Shown here piece after piece: positions 21,657 through 30,596 of a stretch of 64,000 nt of DNA. Source of the DNA: Microbacterium sp. 70-16 (GTDB lineage Bacteria > Actinomycetota > Actinomycetes > Actinomycetales > Microbacteriaceae); assembly GCF_001898315.1 (NCBI RefSeq), contig NZ_MKTQ01000011.1:1-64000 (forward strand), written 5' to 3'. Position numbers and translations under genes: made by a program. The notes beneath the pieces are model-generated. The model was given only the letters and a program-made list of their open reading frames with translations, was not told where the DNA came from and made no database searches. Position 1 is the first letter of the stretch, and each line of letters begins with the position of its first letter.

Positions 21657-24623
21657 GTGAAAATGAGTTGGCGAGTCTTCTCGCGTGATGTGGGACGTCT
21701 GGCGCGCCAGCGCAAGGCGTGGATCATCGTCGTCGGCATCCTCGTCACGCCGGCCCTGTACGCGTGGTTCAACATCAACGCGTTCTGGGACCCGTACTCG
21801 AACACCTCGAACATCACGGTCGCCGTCGTCAACCTCGACGAGGGTGCCGAGTCCGATCTCACCGGCCCGCTCGACGTCGGCGCGCAAGTGGTCGATGAGC
21901 TGCAGAGTAACGACCAGCTGGGGTGGGAGTTCCTCAGCGAAGACGAGGCACAGGACGCCGTGCGCAGTGGCCGCGCTTATGCCGCGATCGTGATCCCGGC
22001 GGACTTCAGCGCTGACCTCATCAGCATCACGACGGGCGAGTTCACCCAGCCCGCGCTGCAGTACTACGTCAACGAGAAGGCCAGCGCGATCGCCCCGAAG
22101 ATCACGGATGTCGGGGCATCCACTCTCGACAAGCAGATCACGAGCGCGTTCACCGAGCAGGTCGCGGCGTCGGTCACAGACGCCGTGAAGGATGCCGGCG
22201 ACGACCTCGAGCTGCATCTGCTGAACGAGAAGAGCAACACGCTCGACGCCTTCGACACCGCGACGCAGTCGATCACGACGGCGCGGCAGAACCTCTCCGA
22301 CCTGTCCGGCGGGCTGTCGTCGTCGCGCGACGCGATCTCGTCGGCGAAGGGCACGCTCGACGACGTCGACGCGACCCTCGCCGACGTGCAGAGCGGCATC
22401 GCTCAGGCGCAGGCGATCATCGCCGAAGCGCAGACGCAGGTCATCGCGTTCACCGATGCGGCCACCTCGGCCTACGTCGACGGAGCGACGCACCTCGCCG
22501 ACGCGTCGGCGGCCGCGAACGTCGCCGTGACGCAGGTCACCCAAGCACTCGACAGCGCCGGCGCGCGCATCGACGGCGCGATCGACGATGTGACCGCCGT
22601 CGTACAGAGCAACGAGGCGGCCCTCGAGCAGCTGCAACAGCTCGTCGACGCGGGCGGCCTCGACCCCGACGTGCATCAGCGCCTGACGGATGCCATCACG
22701 GCGCTGCAGGAGCGCAATGCCAGCGACCAGCAGCTGCTCGCACAGCTGCAGACGCTGAACACGCAGGCGGGCGAGGCGGTCAACACGCTGCAGGCATCCG
22801 CCGACGCGCTCGATGCGGCCGTGCAGAACGCCCAAACCGCGGCGACCGACCTGCGCACCGTGCTCACCAGCTCGGTGCCGGCTCTCAGCCGTGCGATGGC
22901 CGAGCTGTCGACGAGCGCCGGGGCGTTCTCTGCGGCGATCGACGCGCAGCGTGCGCAGCTCGATCCCGCGCAGCAGCTGCTCACCGGACTGGATGGCCAG
23001 CTGGCGTCGACGATCGATGCGGTCGGCAGTCTGGATGCCAACCTCTCCGGCATCCTCGATTCGCTCGCGGGCGCCCGCACAGATGTCATCGCGCTCAGCG
23101 CCGCGTCGGCGTGGGAGACGCTCGGCACGATCACGGGCCTGAACGCGCAGCAGATCGCGCAGTTCGTCGCCTCGCCGGTCGAGGTATCCGAGAACGTGCT
23201 GTTCCCGATCGACACGTACGGCTCGGCGATGGCGGCCCTGTTCACGAACCTGTCGCTGTGGATCGGCGCGTTCGTGCTCATGGTGATCTTCAAGATCGAG
23301 GTCGACACCGAGGGCCTCGAAGGCATCACGGTGCGCGAGGCATATGTCGGCCGGTTCATGCTGTTTGCGGCATTCGCCGTCGCACAGGCACTCATCGTGT
23401 CGATCGGCAACCTCATCATCGGGGTGCAGACGGTCAGCGCGGTCGCCTTCGTCGGCACCGCCGTGCTCATCTCGCTCGCCTACATGAGCATCGTCTACGC
23501 GCTGTGTGTCGCGTTCGGACACGTCGGGCGCGGCCTGTGCATCCTGCTCGTGATCATGCAGATCCCCGGAGCGTCGGGCCTGTACCCGATCGAGATGATG
23601 CCCGGGTTCTTCCGCGCGATCTACCCGTTCTTGCCGTTCACCTACGGCATCGACGCGATGCGCGAGACGATCGCCGGGTTCTACGGCAGCCACTACTGGC
23701 AGTTCCTCGGGATGCTATCGATCTTCGTCGTGCTCGCGTGGGTGCTCGGCCTGGTGCTGCGCAGTCGCCTCGCGAACCTCAACCTCGTCTTCAACCGCGA
23801 GATCGCGGCGACCGATCTGCTCATCGGCGAGAAGGTGCAGGTCGTCGGCAGCGGCTACCGGCTGAGCGACGTCTTCCACGCGCTGTCTGACCGTCGCGAG
23901 TACCGCGACGATCTGGCCCGCCGCGCCGCGCCGTTCCTGCACCGCTACCCGACGCTGCTGAAGATCGCCGCCCTCACCGGCGCCGGGGGACTGGCCGTGC
24001 TCGGCGTGGTCGCCTGGCTCATCCCCGGCGGCAAGGCGACGCTACTGGGCATCTGGGTGCTGTGGATCCTCATCGTGATCGGGTTCCTCGTGTCGCTCGA
24101 GTACATCAAGCAGAGCTTCGAGCTCGCGGCCGAAGTTGGCACGCTCGACGACGAGCACCTGCGCCAGCAGGCCCTCGCCGACGGCCCCCGCGGCCGCGGC
24201 GGCGCCGTCGCGCTCGCTACCGCCACGCGGGTAGAGGCCGACGCACCGGTCGAGCACGTGCTCGCCGTCGACACCGCGCCCGTCTTCGCCGCCGACGTCG
24301 ATCCCGAGGACATCCCGACGACGGATGCCCCGCCGGACGACCTCGACGAAGTGATCGAGCTCTTCGGCGAGGAGCCGGGTGACGGGGCGCCGGATGCGCC
24401 CGCCGCCGGCGACGCGCCCGCCGCCCCCGCCGCCGACGCGCCCCCCGCCACCGACGCGCCCGTCCCGCCCGCCGCCGACGCGGCGCCCGAGGCGCCCGCC
24501 GCCCCCGCCGCCGACGCGCCCCCCGCCACCGACGCGCCCGTCCAGCCCGCCGCCGACGCGGCGCCCGAGGCGCCTGCCGCCCCCGATACCGCCGACGCTC
24601 CCGAAGGAGGTGACCGCGCGTGA
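21657..24623 (+). CDS. YhgE/Pip-family membrane protein 1
   Basis: A 988-residue protein of the YhgE/Pip (phage infection protein) family. One membrane helix at about residues 20-40 (AWIIVVGILVTPALYAWFNI) is followed by a long extracytoplasmic helical, coiled-coil-like region rich in Ala/Asp/Gln (about 60-520), then five or six ABC-2-like helices (520-720), two further helices (765-815) and an acidic Ala/Pro/Asp-rich C-terminal tail with a 26-residue tandem repeat. It overlaps the second YhgE gene (GTGA), so the two products likely work as a pair in export or envelope function. A second start (ATG) lies 6 bases downstream. Confidence 0.85.
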   Translation: MKMSWRVFSRDVGRLARQRKAWIIVVGILVTPALYAWFNINAFWDPYSNTSNITVAVVNLDEGAESDLTGPLDVGAQVVDELQSNDQLGWEFLSEDEAQDAVRSGRAYAAIVIPADFSADLISITTGEFTQPALQYYVNEKASAIAPKITDVGASTLDKQITSAFTEQVAASVTDAVKDAGDDLELHLLNEKSNTLDAFDTATQSITTARQNLSDLSGGLSSSRDAISSAKGTLDDVDATLADVQSGIAQAQAIIAEAQTQVIAFTDAATSAYVDGATHLADASAAANVAVTQVTQALDSAGARIDGAIDDVTAVVQSNEAALEQLQQLVDAGGLDPDVHQRLTDAITALQERNASDQQLLAQLQTLNTQAGEAVNTLQASADALDAAVQNAQTAATDLRTVLTSSVPALSRAMAELSTSAGAFSAAIDAQRAQLDPAQQLLTGLDGQLASTIDAVGSLDANLSGILDSLAGARTDVIALSAASAWETLGTITGLNAQQIAQFVASPVEVSENVLFPIDTYGSAMAALFTNLSLWIGAFVLMVIFKIEVDTEGLEGITVREAYVGRFMLFAAFAVAQALIVSIGNLIIGVQTVSAVAFVGTAVLISLAYMSIVYALCVAFGHVGRGLCILLVIMQIPGASGLYPIEMMPGFFRAIYPFLPFTYGIDAMRETIAGFYGSHYWQFLGMLSIFVVLAWVLGLVLRSRLANLNLVFNREIAATDLLIGEKVQVVGSGYRLSDVFHALSDRREYRDDLARRAAPFLHRYPTLLKIAALTGAGGLAVLGVVAWLIPGGKATLLGIWVLWILIVIGFLVSLEYIKQSFELAAEVGTLDDEHLRQQALADGPRGRGGAVALATATRVEADAPVEHVLAVDTAPVFAADVDPEDIPTTDAPPDDLDEVIELFGEEPGDGAPDAPAAGDAPAAPAADAPPATDAPVPPAADAAPEAPAAPAADAPPATDAPVQPAADAAPEAPAAPDTADAPEGGDRA
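24414..24569 (+). repeat. 78-bp direct repeat encoding the acidic Pro/Ala tail
   Basis: Two nearly identical 78-bp copies (24414-24491, 24492-24569) encode about 26 residues each of ADAPPATDAPV-type sequence within the YhgE tail. Such in-frame repeats can change copy number by slippage. Confidence 0.75.
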
Positions 24624-26806
24624 GTGGCATCCTGCATCTGATCCGTCGCGACCTCCGGCACGCGACCAGCAACGTCATGGCCGTGATCGTCGTATTCGGG
24701 CTCGTGGTCATCCCGTCGCTGTTCACGTGGTTCAACGTGATCGCCAGCTGGGACCCGTTCTCGAACACGAAGAACCTCAAGGTCGCCGTCGCGAGCGCTG
24801 ACGAGGGCTACCAGAGCGACCTCGTGCCGATCCGCGTCAACATCGGCGAGCAGGTGCTGTCGGCGCTGCGCGCGAACGACGACCTCGACTGGATCGTCAC
24901 GACCGAAGACGACGCGATCGACGGCACGCGCTCGGGCGCGTACTACGCCGCGATCGTGCTGCCGGCCTCGTTCTCTGAAGACATGATGACGTTCTACGCC
25001 GACGGCGGGCAGCGCACGCAGCTGGCGTACTACACGAACGAGAAGAAGAACGCTCTCGCCCCCAAGATCACGGGGCAAGGCGCAGAGGCCGTGTCGGCGC
25101 AGATCAACGAGGTGTTCACCGAGACGATCAGCGACATCGGGCTGAGCCTCATCTCGTCGCTGTCGGACTACCTCACCTCCGCCGACACACAGGCCGCGAT
25201 CGCCCGCATCGAAGCGCGTGTCTCGGGCGTCGCGACGCAGCTGCGCGCGGGCGCCGACACCGCCGACATGTTCTCGACGCTGCTCGGATCGAGCCTGCCG
25301 CTCGTCGACGGAGCGAGCACGCTGATCACATCGTCCGGCGCCGCCCTGAAGGATGCCTCGGCCGCCGTCGGCAGCGGCGCCGCCGCCGTGAGCGACCTGA
25401 AGGCGACCCTCGCGTCGGCGACGCAGGCCCTCGCCGACGCGCTCGAGACGACCACCGCGGGCTACGTAGCCGTCGGCGACCGTATCGACGACCTGTTCAC
25501 CTCGGTCGGCGGCGTCAGCGATGCGCAGGTCGCGGTGCTGACGACCCTCGCGACCGACGTGCAGCGGCAGATCGACGACTACACGGCGCTGCGCGACACG
25601 CTGCAGAACGACGTGCGTTCGCTGCTGCCCACCGACGCGCAGCCGGCCCTCGACACCGTCATCGCGCGCCTCGACCAGGCGATCGCCCGCCAGCAGTCGG
25701 TGCACGACCAGATCACCGAGGCCGCGCAGTCCGTCGTCGACGGCAATGCCTCCGCGCAGGCTCAGCACGACCAGATCACGGCCTCGATCGAGGCGGCGAA
25801 GCAGGCGATGCAAGATGCCAAGGACGCCTTCACCGGCAGCCTGAAGCCGCTGCTGGATCAGCTCGGCGCGACGCTGTCAACGATCGACGGTGACATCGCT
25901 TCGATCGGCAGCGACCTCAACGGGGCATCCGGCCGCCTCTCGGGAGCGGGGGACAGCGTCCGCACGGCGCTGACGCAGGGGCAGGCGGCGACGCAGAGCA
26001 TCGCGGCGACGCTGCGCGAGACGGCCGACAAGTTCGACGCCGTGCAGCAGGCGCTCGCGACGGCGGCCGAGACGGGCGACCTGTCGGGCCTCAGTGAGGT
26101 CATCGGGTCTGACCCGAGTGTGCTCGCGACCTCGCTCGCCGAGCCCGTGCGGGTGGACCGCATTCCCGTGTTCCCCGTGACGAGTTTCGGCGCGGCGATG
26201 GCGCCGCTGTACACGATCCTGGCGCTGTGGGTCGGCGCACTGCTGATGACCGTCGCGATCCGCGTCGACGTGAACCGAGACACGCTGCCCGGCGAGCCCG
26301 AGCTCAGCCCGACGCAGAAGTACCTGGGTCGCTACGGCCTGTTCGGCCTGGTCGGGCTCGCGCAGAGCACCCTCGTGACGGTCGGCCTCATCGCGTTCAT
26401 CCAGGTCGAGCCAGCGCATCCGCTGCTGCTGATCCTCGCCGGGTGGGTCACCTCGCTCGTGTTCACGCTGATCATCTACACGTTCGTCGTGGCCTTCGGC
26501 AACGCCGGCAAGGCGCTCGCCGTCGTCCTGCTGGTGATCCAGGTGTCGGGCTCGGGCGGAGCGTACCCGCTGCAGCTGCTGCCGACGTGGTTCCAGAACG
26601 TCTCGCCGTTCCTGCCGGCGACGCATGCGATCGCCGCGATGCGGTCGGCGATCGCGGGCATCTACGCGGGCGACTACTGGATCTCGCTCGGCTGGCTGGC
26701 GCTGTTCATCGTGCCGGCGCTGCTGCTCGGACTCGTGCTGCGCCGGCCCCTGATCTCGTTCAACCGCGGCCTCGTCGAGGCCCTCGAGTCGACGAAGCTG
26801 ATGTGA
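24620..26806 (+). CDS. YhgE/Pip-family membrane protein 2
   Basis: A 728-residue paralogue of the upstream protein: N-terminal helix VIVVFGLVVIPSLFTWFNVI, a large extracytoplasmic helical domain (about 60-490) and six C-terminal ABC-2-like helices including VVAFGNAGKALAVVLLVIQ. It lacks the long acidic tail. The GTG overlaps the stop of the first gene, and the TetR gene follows 1 base after its stop. Confidence 0.85.
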   Translation: MSGILHLIRRDLRHATSNVMAVIVVFGLVVIPSLFTWFNVIASWDPFSNTKNLKVAVASADEGYQSDLVPIRVNIGEQVLSALRANDDLDWIVTTEDDAIDGTRSGAYYAAIVLPASFSEDMMTFYADGGQRTQLAYYTNEKKNALAPKITGQGAEAVSAQINEVFTETISDIGLSLISSLSDYLTSADTQAAIARIEARVSGVATQLRAGADTADMFSTLLGSSLPLVDGASTLITSSGAALKDASAAVGSGAAAVSDLKATLASATQALADALETTTAGYVAVGDRIDDLFTSVGGVSDAQVAVLTTLATDVQRQIDDYTALRDTLQNDVRSLLPTDAQPALDTVIARLDQAIARQQSVHDQITEAAQSVVDGNASAQAQHDQITASIEAAKQAMQDAKDAFTGSLKPLLDQLGATLSTIDGDIASIGSDLNGASGRLSGAGDSVRTALTQGQAATQSIAATLRETADKFDAVQQALATAAETGDLSGLSEVIGSDPSVLATSLAEPVRVDRIPVFPVTSFGAAMAPLYTILALWVGALLMTVAIRVDVNRDTLPGEPELSPTQKYLGRYGLFGLVGLAQSTLVTVGLIAFIQVEPAHPLLLILAGWVTSLVFTLIIYTFVVAFGNAGKALAVVLLVIQVSGSGGAYPLQLLPTWFQNVSPFLPATHAIAAMRSAIAGIYAGDYWISLGWLALFIVPALLLGLVLRRPLISFNRGLVEALESTKLM

Positions 26807-26807
26807 G

Positions 26808-27476
26808 ATGACGAGCCTGCATCGCGCACCCCTGGGCTCTGCCCCGCACTCCGCTCGCGCCGCCGTGCCGCGGCCGCGCGCGCGCCGCAGCGACGCGACC
26901 GCCAACCGCGAAGCGCTGCTCGTCGCGGCGCAGTCGATGCTGTCGGTCGATCCGCACGCATCGCTGGATGCCATCGCGCAGGCCGCGGGACTCTCGCGCC
27001 GCGCGCTCTACGGCCACTTCGCCGACCGTGAGAGCCTGCTGCGCGAAGTCATCGCGATCGGAGCGCAGCGCTTCAACGCGATCGCCGCCGACGTCGACGA
27101 CCGCGACCCGCGCGTCGCGCTCGCGCGCATGGCGGCGCGGCTGTGGCTCGAGGCATCCGCCGTGCGCGCCTCGGCGAACATCGCGCTGGACGACGCGCAC
27201 GTCCGCCAGACGCTGCTTGCGCTCGCGCCGCTGCGACGCCGCGTGCGCGAGCTGACGGCGGCGGGGGTTGTGTCGGGGGCCTTCCGCGGCGACATGGAGC
27301 CCGCGCTGCTCGCGTTCCTCGTCGAAGAGACGGCGCGCGCGACGCTGCGTGAGCTGCGGCTGACCTCGACCGACGGCGCGACGACGGTCGTGCGGGTCGT
27401 GCTCAGCATCGTCGGCGTGCCCTGGGCCGACCAGGCCGCACTGCTCGCCGCCCACCCCGACCTCGTCGCCGCCTGA
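26808..27476 (+). CDS. TetR-family regulator of the YhgE operon
   Basis: A 222-residue regulator with HTH DAIAQAAGLSRRALYGHFADRESLL, preceded by an unusual 30-residue basic/Ala N-terminal extension. It is the third gene of the operon, 1 base after YhgE 2. It is the natural candidate to bind the TGCACA-N4-TGTGCA dyad upstream of the operon (21619-21634), giving negative feedback. Ligand unknown. Confidence 0.9.
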   Translation: MTSLHRAPLGSAPHSARAAVPRPRARRSDATANREALLVAAQSMLSVDPHASLDAIAQAAGLSRRALYGHFADRESLLREVIAIGAQRFNAIAADVDDRDPRVALARMAARLWLEASAVRASANIALDDAHVRQTLLALAPLRRRVRELTAAGVVSGAFRGDMEPALLAFLVEETARATLRELRLTSTDGATTVVRVVLSIVGVPWADQAALLAAHPDLVAA

Positions 27477-27506
27477 CCCTCCGCCTGCCCGGCCGGCGCG
27501 CCTCAG

Positions 27507-27545
27507 CTACGCCCCGCCCGCCACGCGGCCGATCGGCACCGCGTA
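27507..27545 (-). other. echo of the 3' end of the downstream oxidase gene
   Basis: The minus strand encodes AVPIGRVAGGA-stop, closely matching AVPIARVWGEA-stop at the end of the amine-oxidase gene (27684 on); about 31 of 38 bases agree. It looks like a leftover of a duplicated gene end. No further similarity is seen upstream of it. Confidence 0.35.
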
Positions 27546-27565
27546 CCGAAGTCCTGCAGCGTGGG

Positions 27566-27605
27566 GCTGGAGTGCGCTGCGCGCGCCCGCTGCGTGCACT
27601 CCAGC
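27566..27605. terminator. hairpin between convergent TetR and oxidase genes
   Basis: GCTGGAGTGC (27566-27575) and GCACTCCAGC (27596-27605) are perfect 10-bp arms, with a GC-rich centre that can extend the stem. It is suitably placed as a bidirectional terminator. No other feature but the gene-end echo is seen in 27477-27683. Confidence 0.6.
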
Positions 27606-27683
27606 ACCACCGAGCAGGACGTCAGCACGCCCACCCCGCGCAATCCGCCCGCGCCCGCCCGACTCCCCGCCAAAGAGCCCCGG

Positions 27684-29012
27684 CTACGCCTCGCCCCACA
27701 CGCGGGCGATGGGCACGGCGTGGCCGAGGACGTGCTCGGCGGCGCGGTGGCCCGAGTGCAGCGCCGCCGTGACGGTGGCGGGGTCGTCCGTCCAGGTCGC
27801 CTCGCCGGCGAGGTGCAGCACGCCGCCCACCGGCGTCGCGAGGGCGTCGTGATCGGCGGTCGTCGAACCCGGCGTCATGTAGGCGTACGCGCCGCGCGCG
27901 AACGGGTCATCCTGCCAATGCGTTCGCTGCATCGCGACCGGATCGGGCACCGACGCGCCGTACAGCCGCCGCAGCTGCGTCATGACTGAGGCGACGACGG
28001 TGTCGTCATTCCAGTCGCGCGTCTCGATCGCCGCCAGCCCCGCCGCGAACGTCAACAGCGCGGGCGTTCCATGCAGCGCCGTCAGGTCGTACCACGAGTG
28101 CCACCACCGGCCCTCCGGCCCCTGCTGCCGGATCGCGTACACGCCGTCATCCCAGAACTTCCGGTCGAATCGCAGGAAGATCTTCTCGAACGCGTTCATC
28201 CGCAGTCGCCCGAGCGCGCCGGCGACCGCCGGTGGCAGCGCGGGCGCGATCTCGAAGGCATCCGACTGCAGCACACCCACCGGCACCGTGACCACACCTG
28301 TCGCGCCGCTGAACACACCCCGGTCTGTCGTCACGACGACGCCGTCGGCGCTCCAATCCACCCGCGAGGCGACGTGCGTGAGCCGCACGTCCAGTCCCAC
28401 AGCGAGGGCGGATGCCAGTCGGTCGTAGCCGTCCGGGAACACCACCTCGTCGCCGTCGACCTGGTCGTCGTCGAGTCCGTGCGCCGCGAGGTCCGAGATC
28501 CACACGCCGTACTGCTCCTCGCTGCGGTGCTCGAGGTACTCGCGCACGCGCTGCGCGCGTTCGGCGTCCCATCCCTGCGCCGCGAGCGCGGCCTCGGTGA
28601 CGTCGCGGTAGGTTGCGTCGGGGTCGGATGCCTCGATGGCGCCCCGCAGCGCGGCATCCACGGCATGGATGTCGGCGACGTACGCGCGCGCGGCGTCGTC
28701 GGTGAGGCGGATGCCATCGGGGGAGTAGTGCGCGATCGGCCGGCTGTCGGGCTGATAGCCGCCGACGGTGAACTCGGTCATCGCCATGCCGAACGCGCGT
28801 GCCGCGGCTGCGACGGCGCTGTCGTTGATCCCGTGGATCCACGAGGCCCCGCGGTCGGTGACGTACCCGCCCGAGCGGTCAGTCCACACGCGCCCGCCGA
28901 TCCGGTCACGCGCCTCGAACACGACGGTGCGCCGCCCGGCATCCGTCAGCAGCCGCGCTGCGGTGAGCCCCGCGATCCCCGCCCCGATGACGATCGTGTC
29001 GAACTCGGTCAT
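27684..29012 (-). CDS. flavin-containing amine oxidase family protein
   Basis: A 442-residue FAD enzyme of the monoamine-oxidase/polyamine-oxidase family: dinucleotide motif IVIGAGIAGLTAA at 7-19, RxGGR motif ARDRIGGRVWT, and C-terminal FAD contact LAGEATWTDDPATVTAALHSG. Substrate unknown. The start at 29012 (MTEFDTIV) is the normal N terminus for this fold; the reading frame continues upstream only through non-conserved sequence and the hairpin at 29041. No signal peptide, so it is cytoplasmic. Confidence 0.88.
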   Translation of the reverse strand: MTEFDTIVIGAGIAGLTAARLLTDAGRRTVVFEARDRIGGRVWTDRSGGYVTDRGASWIHGINDSAVAAAARAFGMAMTEFTVGGYQPDSRPIAHYSPDGIRLTDDAARAYVADIHAVDAALRGAIEASDPDATYRDVTEAALAAQGWDAERAQRVREYLEHRSEEQYGVWISDLAAHGLDDDQVDGDEVVFPDGYDRLASALAVGLDVRLTHVASRVDWSADGVVVTTDRGVFSGATGVVTVPVGVLQSDAFEIAPALPPAVAGALGRLRMNAFEKIFLRFDRKFWDDGVYAIRQQGPEGRWWHSWYDLTALHGTPALLTFAAGLAAIETRDWNDDTVVASVMTQLRRLYGASVPDPVAMQRTHWQDDPFARGAYAYMTPGSTTADHDALATPVGGVLHLAGEATWTDDPATVTAALHSGHRAAEHVLGHAVPIARVWGEA

Positions 29013-29040
29013 GACCTGACGGTACTCCGCCGCACGTTCA

Positions 29041-29091
29041 AGGAGCGCAAATGGTCGCGATCGCGGCCGAACGACGACCATTTGCGCTCCT
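29041..29091. repeat. CAAATGGTCG hairpin, copy 1
   Basis: 17-bp perfect arms (29041-29057, starting AGGAGCGCAAATGG, and 29075-29091) surround a 17-base centre, CGATCGCGGCCGAACGA. The element lies just downstream of the lipase-like gene and upstream of the oxidase start. It is nearly identical, in the same orientation, to the element at 30427-30485. Confidence 0.75.
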
Positions 29092-29113
29092 CGAACGGCC
29101 GGGTGGGCCCGCG

Positions 29114-30364
29114 TCAGAGCCCGTGCGCGTCGAGCCAGCTCATCAGCGCGGGCAGGGCGAAGTACGCGATCGTGCCGTGATCGGCGCCGCGGATGCCGTG
29201 GAATGAGACGTCGATCCCGAGAGAGCGCTCGTGCGCGGCGAAAGCCTCGGTCGCGGCCGGCAGTACGAGGGTGTCGTCGAGGCCCTGCGCGACGAACAGT
29301 GGCGCGTCGAACGATGCCCCGCCGGCCGAGTTCTCGGCCAGCAGTGTCGCCCAGGGCTGCACGGTGCCCGGGTCGGCGGTGACGAACTTTCCGACGACGG
29401 GCTGGGCGATCTCGTGCAGCTTGTCCATGCTCGCCAGCAGGCACAACTCGTTCATCTCGGGCAGGATCTGCTGCGCCGCTGGCGTCAGGATGCCCTCGAT
29501 CGTCGCGCCGCGATCGGCATAGACGTCGGCGTAGGCCGCGAACGCGTATGACCCGATGGTGACTCCGGAGATGTCGTCGATGTGGTCGCTCAACAGGGTC
29601 GTGAGGTCGGCTGCGGGAGCGGCGACGGCGACGCCCGTGACGTGCAGCTCGGGCGCGTACTGGGGTGCTCGCTGCGCGGCGAACAGCACCGCCTGGCCGC
29701 CCTGCGAGTGCCCCCACAGCACGACGTCATCCGACGCGTGCGCCGCACGGATGTGCTGCGCGGCGCGCACGGCGTCGAGCACCGCGTTGCCGCCGGTGTC
29801 GCCGACGAGGTACGAGTCGGGGCCGTCGGTGCCCATGCCGACGTAGTCGGTCGCGACGATCGTGTACCCGCGGTCGAGCAGCAGACGCATGCCCTCGATC
29901 AGTTCGTACGGGTCGAAGCTGCGCGAGGGGGCGCAGTCGACGGCGGCTCCCGTCGTCGGATGCCCCCACGACAGCACCGTGCGCCCGCCCGCAGGCGCGG
30001 GGCCGAGCGGCGTCACGACGATGCCGGTCGAGACGACGATGTCGCCGTGAACATCGGTCGTGCGGTACATGACCCGCCACGCGCGGGCGTCGAACGGCAC
30101 GCCGACGAGCTCTTCGCTGCGCACCAGGGTGCCCGCGTCGCCGTCGAGGGCATCCGCGGGCTGCTCGTAGAACGCGGCGAGGTTTCGCTGTTCGATGGCG
30201 TCGCCGATCAGTCGCGCTTCGCCCACCGCGACGAAGCCGCCGATCACGGCCAGGGCGGCTGCGAAGAACGCGAGGACGGCCGGATGCCTTCTCTTCGGCC
30301 GACGCGGCGGGCGCGGCTCGCGCGTCTCGCGCGCTTCGCGCTTCGTGCTCGGACGACGGGTCAC
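29114..30364 (-). CDS. secretory lipase-like alpha/beta hydrolase
   Basis: A 416-residue hydrolase of the fungal-type secretory lipase (LIP) family: nucleophile elbow LWGHSQGGQAVLF (Ser), upstream ATDYVGMGTDG and a late His in IRGADHGTIAY. A basic N-terminal stretch of about 25 residues precedes one hydrophobic segment (AVLAFFAAALAVIGGFVAVG) that should act as a signal anchor or signal peptide, so the enzyme faces outside. Preferred ester substrate unknown. The gene is bracketed by two near-identical hairpins (29041-29091, 30427-30485). Confidence 0.85.
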   Translation of the reverse strand: MTRRPSTKREARETREPRPPRRPKRRHPAVLAFFAAALAVIGGFVAVGEARLIGDAIEQRNLAAFYEQPADALDGDAGTLVRSEELVGVPFDARAWRVMYRTTDVHGDIVVSTGIVVTPLGPAPAGGRTVLSWGHPTTGAAVDCAPSRSFDPYELIEGMRLLLDRGYTIVATDYVGMGTDGPDSYLVGDTGGNAVLDAVRAAQHIRAAHASDDVVLWGHSQGGQAVLFAAQRAPQYAPELHVTGVAVAAPAADLTTLLSDHIDDISGVTIGSYAFAAYADVYADRGATIEGILTPAAQQILPEMNELCLLASMDKLHEIAQPVVGKFVTADPGTVQPWATLLAENSAGGASFDAPLFVAQGLDDTLVLPAATEAFAAHERSLGIDVSFHGIRGADHGTIAYFALPALMSWLDAHGL

Positions 30365-30426
30365 GTCGCTACGCTAACGCCTCGCCGCGCGCCGCGCTGG
30401 CGCGCTCCGCGGCAGTGCGCCGCACC

Positions 30427-30485
30427 TTCGAGGAGCGCAAATGGTCGCGATCGCGGCCGAGAGACGACCATTTGCGCTCCTCGAA
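30427..30485. repeat. CAAATGGTCG hairpin, copy 2
   Basis: 21-bp perfect arms (30427-30447 and 30465-30485) surround CGATCGCGGCCGAGAGA. It differs from copy 1 mainly in three centre bases and has 4 more paired bases. It lies between divergently transcribed genes (lipase minus, DsbA-like plus), so a terminator role is unlikely here. Confidence 0.75.
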
Positions 30486-30596
30486 CCGCCCGCCGCCAGC
30501 ACGACCAACATAGCCACCGCAGGCCGCGCGCTGGGGCGATCCATAACGCGCGTTCGTAGCGTGGCGCACGTCGCGTGGATCGACGGAAGGACTCAG

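Noticed and set aside
21552..25813. Two long antisense frames (713 and 622 codons) opposite the YhgE genes
   Set aside because: They mirror the third-position GC bias of the real genes and show no domain or start signal.
30427..30485. Intrinsic terminator
   Set aside because: It lies between two divergently transcribed genes with no transcript to end, and its twin is at 29041.
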